Assembly (NCBI GenBank): GCA_031271075.1
Contig: JAISWN010000331.1
Location: forward strand, 1-13,034
Direction of reading: 5' to 3'
DNA from: Treponema sp.
GTDB taxonomy: Bacteria; Spirochaetota; Spirochaetia; Treponematales; Breznakiellaceae
DNA: 13,034 bases
Below are positions 6,541-12,708 of this stretch, piece by piece (position 1 is the stretch's first letter; the number at the start of each line of letters is the position of its first letter). A program made the position numbers and the translations under genes. The notes under the pieces are model-generated. The model ran no database searches. It was given only the letters and a program-made list of their open reading frames with translations, and was not told the DNA's origin.

Positions 6541-8070
6541 ATGGACAAGGATCTGGAGTCAATTCAGCAGGTACGGGATCTGGTGGCCGCGGCAAAGGCG
6601 GGGCAGAAGCTTCTGGCCGCTTGTACCCAGGAAACCCTGGACGGGTATTGCAGGGCCGTCCGGGACGCCTGTGTCCGGGAAGCCGAAGCCCTGGCTAAAA
6701 TGGCCGCCGGGGAAACCGGTTTCGGGGTTTGGCAGGACAAGGTGCTGAAAAACATCCTGGGCAGCGACACTACCTGGGAAAGCATCAAAAACATGAAGAC
6801 CCTCGGCCCCATCAGGGAGGATCGGGCGGCGGGGATCCTGGAGATCGGCGTCCCTATGGGGGTGGTGGCGGCCCTTATCCCCTCAACAAACCCCACTTCC
6901 ACGGTGATGTACAAAACCCTCATCTCCCTCAAGGCGGGGAACGCCATGGTGATTAGCCCCCATCCCAAGGCCCTGCGCTGCATCATGGAAACCGCGCGGG
7001 TTATCAGGGAGGCCCTGGCCGCGGCGGGCGCGCCGGAAGGGATCCTTGGCTGTGTAAGCCTCGTGAGCTCCCAGGCGGTGGACACCCTCTTGAAACACCG
7101 GGATGTAAGCATCATCCTTGCCACTGGGGGAGAAGACATGGTTCGGGCCGCCTATTCTTCGGGAAACCCCGCCATAGGGGTAGGCCCCGGCAACGGCCCG
7201 GCCTTTATCGAGCGCAGCGCCGATATTGCCGCCGCGGTGGGGATGATCCTGGACAGCAAGACCTTTGACAACGGCACTATCTGCGCCTCCGAGCAGTCGG
7301 TGGTGGCGGACGCCCCCATTGCCGCCGAGCTGGTCAGGGAATTCCAGCGCCAGGGGGCCTATTTCCTTAGCCGGGCCGAAAGCGACAGGCTTAAGGGCCT
7401 CCTCTTCGCGGGAAACCGGATGAACCCCAAAATCGTCGGCAAACCGGCGGTTTATATCGCGGAAATGGCGGGGATAAAGGTTCCCCCGGAAACCCGGGCG
7501 CTTATCTCCCGGGAGACCGAGGTTGCCAGGGACAACCCCTATTCCCGGGAAAAGCTCTGCCCTGTCCTGGGCTTCTACGAGGAAGAGGGCTGGGAAAAGG
7601 CTTGCGAACGCTGTATCGCCATTCTTGCCAATGAGGGGGCGGGGCATACCATGTGCATCCACAGCAAAAACGAGGCGGTTATCCGGGAATTTTCCCTGAA
7701 AAAGGCCGTGTCCCGGCTCCTGGTGAATACCCCCGGCGCTTTGGGAGGCGTGGGGGCCACCACAAACCTGGCCCCGGCCCTGACCCTTGGCTGCGGCGCG
7801 GTGGGTAAAAGCGCCACCAGCGACAACATTACCCCCATGAACCTTATCAATATCAGGCGGGTGGCCGTGGGCTGCCGCAGCCTGGCCGATTTACGGGCCC
7901 ACACGGGGGCGGTTTTGGGAAAACAGGACCCGAAACCCGCCGGGATCGTTTCCCGGGAAAACCCCGGACCGGGGAAGGCGGAAAGGGTGGATTTCACCAG
8001 GGAAGATGTGGAATCTATTACGGAAATGGTTATAACGCGGCTTGCCCAAAGGGCGGCCGTAAATAAATAG
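6541..8070 (+). CDS. eutE: CoA-acylating acetaldehyde dehydrogenase (EutE-like)
   Basis: It oxidises acetaldehyde to acetyl-CoA with NAD+ in the compartment lumen. It has 509 residues against 467 in E. coli EutE. The N-terminal half has VPMGVVAALIPSTNPTSTVM and ISLKAGNAMVISPHP (cofactor-binding region), then ILATGGEDMVRAAYSSGNPA and GVGPGNGPAF. The catalytic cysteine is C248 in FDNGTICASEQ. The C-terminal part has AGHTMCIHS, SRLLVNTPGALGGVG and the SATSDNITPMNL signature. The last roughly 50 residues are a linker (KQDPKPAG...) and a probable amphipathic helix, REDVESITEMVITRLAQR. This looks like a C-terminal encapsulation peptide of the kind found on Firmicutes microcompartment dehydrogenases, in place of the N-terminal one of enterobacterial EutE. 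A purine-rich GGGGAGAGG precedes the ATG. Confidence 0.95.
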   Translation: MDKDLESIQQVRDLVAAAKAGQKLLAACTQETLDGYCRAVRDACVREAEALAKMAAGETGFGVWQDKVLKNILGSDTTWESIKNMKTLGPIREDRAAGILEIGVPMGVVAALIPSTNPTSTVMYKTLISLKAGNAMVISPHPKALRCIMETARVIREALAAAGAPEGILGCVSLVSSQAVDTLLKHRDVSIILATGGEDMVRAAYSSGNPAIGVGPGNGPAFIERSADIAAAVGMILDSKTFDNGTICASEQSVVADAPIAAELVREFQRQGAYFLSRAESDRLKGLLFAGNRMNPKIVGKPAVYIAEMAGIKVPPETRALISRETEVARDNPYSREKLCPVLGFYEEEGWEKACERCIAILANEGAGHTMCIHSKNEAVIREFSLKKAVSRLLVNTPGALGGVGATTNLAPALTLGCGAVGKSATSDNITPMNLINIRRVAVGCRSLADLRAHTGAVLGKQDPKPAGIVSRENPGPGKAERVDFTREDVESITEMVITRLAQRAAVNK

Positions 8071-8079
8071 CATTTTTTC

Positions 8080-8086
8080 AGGAGGT
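8080..8086 (+). promoter_or_regulatory. Strong ribosome binding site for eutM
   Basis: AGGAGGT is the most complete Shine-Dalgarno sequence I see in the operon, eight bases before the ATG at 8095. It follows a short AT-rich patch (CATTTTTTCA). This fits the need to make the major shell hexamer in large excess over the enzymes. Confidence 0.75.
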
Positions 8087-8094
8087 AAACGGAG

Positions 8095-8391
8095 ATGGCT
8101 GAAACATTGTTGGCCCTTGGGATGGTGGAGACGAAGGGATTGGTAGCCTCGGTAGAAGCCGCCGACGCCATGGTAAAAGCCGCGAATGTGGGGCTTATTG
8201 GCAAGGTGCATGTGGGTGGCGGGCTGGTTACCGTCATGGTCCGGGGGGATGTGGGGGCCGTTAAGGCCGCCACCGACGCGGGAGCGGCGGCGGCGGCGAA
8301 AGTCGGCGAACTGGTATCGGTACACGTTATTCCCCGGCCCCATGGGGATGTGGAACACATACTGCCGACCCTTAAAACCACCGACAAGTAA
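8095..8391 (+). CDS. eutM: Major hexameric microcompartment shell protein EutM
   Basis: A 98-residue single-domain BMC protein forming flat hexamers that tile the shell facets. The sequence is typical from end to end: [20 protein letters not shown], the pore loop region KVHVGGG (37-43, IGGG in E. coli), [19 protein letters not shown], and [17 protein letters not shown] at the C-terminus. Sequence alone does not distinguish EutM from PduA-like paralogues; the operon decides the name. Its stop codon overlaps the start of eutT by one base (TAATG). Strong initiation here should therefore also drive eutT, which has no ribosome binding site of its own. Confidence 0.95.
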   Translation: MAETLLALGMVETKGLVASVEAADAMVKAANVGLIGKVHVGGGLVTVMVRGDVGAVKAATDAGAAAAAKVGELVSVHVIPRPHGDVEHILPTLKTTDK

Positions 8392-9143
8392 TGCGGGTCA
8401 TTACCCAGGCCGAATTACGCAGCCTCCTGCTGCCCGCGGCCTGCAAAGAGTACACCCCGCCTTCCGGCGCTTTTGTAACGCCCGATGCGCGGGAGTATCT
8501 CGTTTCCCGGGGTATCGAGTTGAAGGAAAGTCCTAAAAGGCCGGAAAGCATGCCGGTCAAACCTATCCCCCATCGGGGGAAGAGTACCTATGTGGATGCC
8601 GGGACAGGGGAGTTTTACGCCGAAAAACCGGAGCACATGACCCATTTGCGGGCCAATCTCCTGGTGCCAAAGACCCACCGGCGTATCGCCTTCCGGGGAG
8701 CGGTTGATTCCCTGGAGGCGGATGTGCTTGAGGCCAGCCTCTTGGCCGCGGAACAGGGTGAGGAAGAAATCAGGAACGGCCTGGGGGAAATACTCCTCTG
8801 TTTGCGGGGGCTTATGTCCGCGGAGGTGAACGAGACCCCCCTTGACCCCCCCTGCCTCTTCGGCCTTTCCGCCGGGGAGCTGCGCGGGCAGACCCACGAT
8901 GTAAAGACCGCCTTTGGGATACCCCACTTGAACCCGGAGTATACCATGGGCCCCCTGGCGCTGCGGCTCAACACCCTGCGGACCCGCGTCCGCAGCGCGG
9001 AGCTTCTGGCGGTTAAGACCTTCTGCCCCCGGAGCGAGTACCCCCGGGAGGATATCATTCTTACCCTTAACCGCCTTTCAAGCGCGGTGTATTGGCTTTT
9101 TTGCCGTCATATTTCCCAAAGAAGCCCCAAAACAGGGGAGTAG
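8391..9143 (+). CDS. eutT: Corrinoid adenosyltransferase EutT (variant without the CCxxC metal site)
   Basis: EutT transfers the adenosyl group of ATP to Co(I) corrinoid to make adenosylcobalamin for EutBC. It has 250 residues against 267 in E. coli. Residues 1-45 are a small module (RVITQAELRS...GAFVTPDAREYL) also found at the N-terminus of other EutT proteins. The catalytic helical domain has MTHLRANLLVPKTHRRIAF, RGAVDSLEADV, the LNTLRTRVRSAE helix and the C-terminal LTLNRLSSAVYWLF, all shared with the family. The HX11CCX2C motif that binds a divalent metal in the enterobacterial enzyme is missing. The corresponding segment (about 58-90) contains no cysteine. A metal-independent EutT class without this motif is known from Firmicutes, and this protein probably belongs to it. 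It has no Shine-Dalgarno sequence and depends on coupling to eutM. Confidence 0.9.
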   Translation: MRVITQAELRSLLLPAACKEYTPPSGAFVTPDAREYLVSRGIELKESPKRPESMPVKPIPHRGKSTYVDAGTGEFYAEKPEHMTHLRANLLVPKTHRRIAFRGAVDSLEADVLEASLLAAEQGEEEIRNGLGEILLCLRGLMSAEVNETPLDPPCLFGLSAGELRGQTHDVKTAFGIPHLNPEYTMGPLALRLNTLRTRVRSAELLAVKTFCPRSEYPREDIILTLNRLSSAVYWLFCRHISQRSPKTGE

Positions 9144-9163
9144 TAACAATGGGGAAGCGGTAC

Positions 9164-9170
9164 AAGGAGG
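9164..9170 (+). promoter_or_regulatory. Ribosome binding site deciding the phosphotransacylase GTG start
   Basis: AAGGAGG at 9164-9170 lies nine bases before the GTG at 9180. The short frame from the ATG at 9149 spans this site, ends after 12 codons and shows no family resemblance. Confidence 0.65.
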
Positions 9171-9179
9171 GGGCTTGGC

Positions 9180-10070
9180 GTGGATAGGGAAGAGATCCGG
9201 AGGATTGTAGAAAAGGTCCTGGAAAAGAAGGGGCTTTACGGTAAGGCTGAGCCCTGTTCCGGTTCTCCGGTGCCCGAGGGGCCGGTTATTCCGGTTGAGG
9301 TTTCGGCCCGGCATGTGCACCTTACCCGGGAGGCGCTTGACACCCTCTTTGGGCCCGGCTCGGGTCTTACGGAGAAACGGGCCCTCTCCCAGCCGGGGGA
9401 ATTCTTAAGCGGAGAGCGGGTACGGCTGATAGGCCCTAAGGGGGATATCGCCAACGTGGCCGTCCTGGGGCCCCTGCGCCAGGCGGTACAGGCGGAAATT
9501 TCCCTAACCGACGCCCGGGTCCTGGGGGTGGAGGCCCCTTTACGGCTTTCGGGGAACCTTTCCGGGGCGGCGGATCTGTATATCGCGGGCCCTGCGGGGA
9601 TCCTGCACGCCAAAGGGGCGGCGATTATCGCAAAAAACCATATCCACCTGCGCCCCCAGGACGCCGAAGCCCTGGGTGTCCCTGAAGGCGCCGGTGTACG
9701 GGTCCGGGTAAACACGGCTCGTCCCCTGGTTTTTGAGGATGTGGCCATCCGGGTAGGGGATACCTTTATGCCCGCCATGCACATCGACTTTGACGAGGCC
9801 AACGCGTGCATGCTGGGAACGGGAGACCGGGCGGAGATTCTGGGAGAGGCCGCCCCCCCTCCGGAAGCCGCGCCGGGCCGCGAAGGGGCCCCGGTTCGGC
9901 CTCAAACACCCCTTCAAAAACCTCCTCAAAGGATCCTTGTTACCGAGGCGGATGCGAAACGCCTGGCCGCCAAGGGGGGCGGAACCTTAAGCTTCGCCAA
10001 GGGGAGCATCATTACCCCGGCGGCCAAGGATGTATTTTCCGGCGCCGGTTGTTCGGTCAAGTTTGTATAA
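9180..10070 (+). CDS. pduL: PduL-type phosphotransacylase with extra C-terminal module
   Basis: It converts acetyl-CoA and phosphate to acetyl-phosphate and CoA, recycling CoA in the compartment. This family is unrelated to the Pta-like EutD of enterobacteria, although it is often named EutD in EUT2 loci. Residues 1-20 (MDREEIRRIVEKVLEKKGLY) form an amphipathic encapsulation-peptide-like helix, followed by a short linker. Two PTAC half-domains follow, with VSARHVHLT (His45, His47), KNHIHLRPQDA (His154, His156) and MHIDFDEAN (His201), matching the zinc-binding histidines of the family. Residues about 224-250 are a Pro/Ala-rich linker. Residues 251-296 are an added module (RILVTEADAKRL...GSIITPAAKDVF) that resembles the N-terminus of the upstream EutT. 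Family members usually end near residue 225. Confidence 0.92.
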   Translation: MDREEIRRIVEKVLEKKGLYGKAEPCSGSPVPEGPVIPVEVSARHVHLTREALDTLFGPGSGLTEKRALSQPGEFLSGERVRLIGPKGDIANVAVLGPLRQAVQAEISLTDARVLGVEAPLRLSGNLSGAADLYIAGPAGILHAKGAAIIAKNHIHLRPQDAEALGVPEGAGVRVRVNTARPLVFEDVAIRVGDTFMPAMHIDFDEANACMLGTGDRAEILGEAAPPPEAAPGREGAPVRPQTPLQKPPQRILVTEADAKRLAAKGGGTLSFAKGSIITPAAKDVFSGAGCSVKFV

Positions 10071-10077
10071 CCTGTTC

Positions 10078-10101
10078 CCGGCCCTTGCGGTAAAGGGCCG
10101 G
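10078..10101 (+). repeat. Perfect 9-bp hairpin between pduL and eutN
   Basis: CCGGCCCTT (10078-10086) and AAGGGCCGG (10093-10101) are perfect reverse complements around a six-base loop (GCGGTA). The hairpin fills the 45-bp gap and ends three bases before the eutN ribosome binding site. No T-run follows, so it is more likely an mRNA-stabilising or processing structure, or a partial attenuator, than a full terminator. Confidence 0.55.
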
Positions 10102-10103
10102 AC

Positions 10104-10110
10104 AAAGGAG
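10104..10110 (+). promoter_or_regulatory. Ribosome binding site of eutN
   Basis: AAAGGAG lies five bases before the ATG at 10116. It sits at the foot of the 9-bp hairpin, so folding of that hairpin could affect access to it. Confidence 0.6.
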
Positions 10111-10115
10111 AGTCC

Positions 10116-10382
10116 ATGCAGATATGTAAGGTGATCGGCCATATTTGGAGCACCAAAAAGGAAACTTCCCTGGAGGGGCTTAAATTCATGGTAGTCCGGG
10201 AGAAAGATTCCACCGGATCTCCCTTTGTGGCAGCGGATTTGGTCGGCGCGGGAGAGGGGGAGGAAGTTCTGGTGGTATCCGGCAGTACGGCCCGTTACGC
10301 GGTAAGGAACAACGTCCCCATTGACGCGGCCATTGTAGGCATCATAGACACCTGCGAAACCGAAAAAACCGGGGAAGAATGA
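10116..10382 (+). CDS. eutN: Microcompartment vertex protein EutN
   Basis: An 88-residue member of the EutN/CcmL family, small beta-barrel proteins that form pentamers and cap the vertices of the shell. Typical features are the MQICKVIGHIWSTKK start, LEGLKFMVV, the AADLVGAGEGEEVLVVSGSTAR core and the VPIDAAIVGIID ending. The charged tail ETEKTGEE is slightly long. Its TGA overlaps the ATG of the pduS-like gene (ATGA). Confidence 0.95.
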   Translation: MQICKVIGHIWSTKKETSLEGLKFMVVREKDSTGSPFVAADLVGAGEGEEVLVVSGSTARYAVRNNVPIDAAIVGIIDTCETEKTGEE

Positions 10383-11731
10383 ACCTTCCCCAACTGGCGC
10401 TTGAGGCGGGAGTTGTGGGCTGCGGGGGCGCGGGCTTCCCGGCCCAGGTAAAATACGCAAAACCGGCGGAACTGTTCCTGGTGAACGGCGCCGAATGTGA
10501 GCCCCTCCTGAGAACCGATCAGTACATTATGGCCCGTTTTGCCGAAAGGCTCTGCGCCGCCGCCCTGGCGGTAAAGGAACACCTGGGGGCGAAACGGCTT
10601 ATCTTCGTACTGAAAGAGCGTTACCGCCGGCAGATCGAAGCCATAAAAGGGGCTGCGGCCAAATTCGAAGGGGAGATCGAACTATGCCTTTTGGACAGCG
10701 TGTATCCCGCCGGGGACGAACAGGTGCTCTTGTACGAGGCGGCGGGGCGCGTCGTGCCTCCCGGCGGCATACCCATCCAGGCGGGGGCCCTTGTCTCCAA
10801 CGCGGGCACCCTCCTTTCGGTGGCCGACGCCCTGGAGGGAAAACCGGTAACCCACAAATACCTTACCGTTACCGGGGAGGTAGCCCGGCCCGGCGTGTTC
10901 CGGGTCCCCCTGGGCATGAGTTACGGGGAATGCATCGCTTTAGCCGGGGGGGCAAAGATCGGGGACTACTGTACCCTTACCGGCGGCCCTGTCATGGGCC
11001 GGCTAAATGACCCTGAGAGCCCGGAAGACCAGGTGGTAACCAAGACAACATCGGGGATCATCCTTTTGCCGGGGGATCACTACCTGCGAAGGAGAAACGA
11101 GATTCCGTTGATCCACATGCGAAACCGGGCCCGGGCCGCCTGTATCCAGTGCGCTATATGTTCCGCCTCCTGTCCCCGGTCTCTTTTGGGCAGCCCCCTC
11201 AGACCCCACCTGGTGATGAGGGCTTTCGCCTCGGCTCAAAGCATGGAAGAACTGACGCGGATTGAGGCGGCACGGAACGCCATGCTCTGCTGCGAGTGCG
11301 GTATCTGTGAAATCTACGCCTGCCCCATGGAACTACAACCCTGCCGGATCAATGTTCTCGTGAAAGGGGAAATTCGCCGCCGGGGAATAAAGTTTCAGCC
11401 TCCCCCGGGGGGCGGGCCCGCCATTGACCGGCCCTACCGCCGCATACCTTCGGAGCGCATGGCTTCCCGGGCCGGGGTTCTGCCCTACTACCACATCCCC
11501 GCGGATGAATTCCACGATGTCCCGGCCTGCGGCCGGGTGGCCATCCCCCTGCAGATGCACGCCGGCCTTCCGTCCCTTCCCTGCGTAAAGGCCGGCCAAA
11601 GGGTCCGCCAGGGGGAGCTTATCGCGGATATCCCCGCCGGGGCCCTGGGGGCGAAGATCCACGCCTCCATAGACGGGCTGGTCCGGGAAGCGGGGAACCG
11701 TATCGTGATCGAGGCTGAAGGGAAGGGATGA
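10379..11731 (+). CDS. pduS: PduS-type flavin/iron-sulfur corrinoid reductase (RnfC-like)
   Basis: PduS is a flavoprotein with two 4Fe-4S clusters that reduces cob(III)alamin towards the state used by the adenosyltransferase. It is related to RnfC and the NADH-binding subunit of complex I. The 450-residue length matches the family. The N-terminus has the glycine-rich VVGCGGAGFPAQVK (flavin/NADH site) and VNGAECEPLLRTD, then GGIPIQAGALVSNAGTL. A SLBB-like region follows (LTVTGEVARPGVFRVPLGMS). The ferredoxin part has CIQCAICSASCP (C255, C258, C261, C265) and CCECGICEIYACP (C304, C307, C310, C315). The last roughly 60 residues resemble a barrel-sandwich hybrid domain (GQRVRQGELIADIPAGALGAKIHAS). 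It lies next to pduT, its usual partner in propanediol loci, and overlaps that gene by four bases. Confidence 0.93.
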   Translation: MNLPQLALEAGVVGCGGAGFPAQVKYAKPAELFLVNGAECEPLLRTDQYIMARFAERLCAAALAVKEHLGAKRLIFVLKERYRRQIEAIKGAAAKFEGEIELCLLDSVYPAGDEQVLLYEAAGRVVPPGGIPIQAGALVSNAGTLLSVADALEGKPVTHKYLTVTGEVARPGVFRVPLGMSYGECIALAGGAKIGDYCTLTGGPVMGRLNDPESPEDQVVTKTTSGIILLPGDHYLRRRNEIPLIHMRNRARAACIQCAICSASCPRSLLGSPLRPHLVMRAFASAQSMEELTRIEAARNAMLCCECGICEIYACPMELQPCRINVLVKGEIRRRGIKFQPPPGGGPAIDRPYRRIPSERMASRAGVLPYYHIPADEFHDVPACGRVAIPLQMHAGLPSLPCVKAGQRVRQGELIADIPAGALGAKIHASIDGLVREAGNRIVIEAEGKG

Positions 11732-12279
11732 TGATAGAGACGATTGGTTTTGTGGAATTTTCGAGTATCGCCAAGGGCATAGAAGCGGCGGACAGTATCC
11801 TTAAAACCGCCGATACCCGGCTTATCTTCGCCCGGGAAACCTGCCCGGGAAAATACCATATCCTCTTCTGCGGGGAAGTGGCGGCGGTTAAGGCTTCCGT
11901 GGAAGCGGCCAGGGAACTCTGCGGCCATTATGTGGTGGATTCGGTGGTGATACCCCGGCTGGCCCCGGAGGTGATCCCCGCCATTAACCAGACCTCCCCG
12001 CCCCGGGAGGTAAACGCCCTGGGGGTGATGGAATTTTACACTATCACCCAGGCGGTATACGCCGCGGACGCGGCGGTGAAGGCGGCGGAAGTGGATCTGC
12101 TCAATGTACGGCTTGCCACAGGCATAGGGGGCAAATCCTTTGTGGTTATCTCAGGCGATGTGGCCGCGGTAAAAACAGCCCTGGACTCGGGAAGCCGGGG
12201 GGCCAGGGAAGCGGGCGCGCTGGTCGCCGAGACGGTGATCCCCAATCCCCGCCCCGAATTGTTCGAGACCCTTTTGTAG
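11728..12279 (+). CDS. pduT: PduT-type trimeric shell protein with pore cysteine
   Basis: A 183-residue shell protein with two BMC domains (about 4-90 and 97-183) forming trimers. Segments ETIGFVEFSSIAKGIEAAD, RETCPGKYHILFCGEVAAV and ALGVMEFYTITQAVYAADAA...GIGGKSFVVISGDVAAV match Salmonella PduT in order. C39 in ETCPGK corresponds to the PduT pore cysteine (in ICPGK) that coordinates a 4Fe-4S cluster on the three-fold axis, so the shell probably carries an electron-conducting tile. The start is ATG at 11728 overlapping the pduS stop; a second ATG at 11731 would remove only one residue. Coupling to pduS fits a joint redox job. Confidence 0.93.
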   Translation: MMIETIGFVEFSSIAKGIEAADSILKTADTRLIFARETCPGKYHILFCGEVAAVKASVEAARELCGHYVVDSVVIPRLAPEVIPAINQTSPPREVNALGVMEFYTITQAVYAADAAVKAAEVDLLNVRLATGIGGKSFVVISGDVAAVKTALDSGSRGAREAGALVAETVIPNPRPELFETLL

Positions 12280-12351
12280 CTTTAACCGGGGGATGCGGAT
12301 GGGTATGCGGTGAGACTATGGGGGCAAGATTATGCGGATGAGGCGGTACAG
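12280..12351 (+). other. Short gap before eutS with alternative upstream start codons
   Basis: These 72 bases carry GGGGGATGCGG and an in-frame GTG at 12310 that would add 14 residues ([14 protein letters not shown]) to EutS. Those residues have no counterpart in known EutS proteins, and GAGG (12340-12343) serves the later ATG better. I see no terminator or promoter here. Confidence 0.45.
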
Positions 12352-12705
12352 ATGATCGGGGATTCGGAAAAACAGCGGATTATCCAGGAATTCGTTCCCG
12401 GCAAGCAGGTAACCCTGGCCCATGTAATCGCCAACCCCGATCCGGGGCTCTACAAGAAACTGGGGGCCGTGGATGTGCACTCAGGGGCCCTGGGAATCAT
12501 GACCATTACCCCCGGGGAAGGGGCCATCATCGGCGCGGATATCGCCGCCAAGGCCGCCGAGGTAAGCCTTGTCTTTGTGGATCGTTTTTCCGGTTCCCTG
12601 CTCCTGAACGGCGATGTGGCCAGCGTGGAAGCCGCTCTGAGGGAGGTGCTGAACGTTTTGTCCAATGTTTTGCGCTTCGCCCCCACGGAAATTACCAAGA
12701 GCTAA
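12352..12705 (+). CDS. eutS: Microcompartment shell protein EutS (bent hexamer)
   Basis: EutS is a circularly permuted single-domain BMC protein whose hexamer is bent and is thought to form edges or curved parts of the shell. From the ATG at 12352 it has 117 residues, against 111 in E. coli. [23 protein letters not shown] is nearly identical to the E. coli start. [13 protein letters not shown] keeps the glycine equivalent to E. coli G39, which is needed for the bend. [30 protein letters not shown] and the TEITKS end also match. A GTG at 12310 would give 131 residues. The GAGG at 12340-12343, eight bases before the ATG, and the match to known N-termini favour the shorter form. eutS leads enterobacterial operons but here comes late, next to eutP. 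Confidence 0.93.
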   Translation: MIGDSEKQRIIQEFVPGKQVTLAHVIANPDPGLYKKLGAVDVHSGALGIMTITPGEGAIIGADIAAKAAEVSLVFVDRFSGSLLLNGDVASVEAALREVLNVLSNVLRFAPTEITKS

Positions 12706-12708
12706 CCG

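Noticed and set aside
9149-9187. Twelve-codon frame MGKRYKEGAWRG upstream of the pduL-type gene
   Set aside because: It contains the ribosome binding site of the next gene, has no clear site of its own and overlaps the true GTG start. Most likely chance.
12310-12351. EutS extended to the GTG at 12310
   Set aside because: The extra 14 residues have no match in known EutS N-termini, and the ATG at 12352 has a well-spaced GAGG and gives the usual length.
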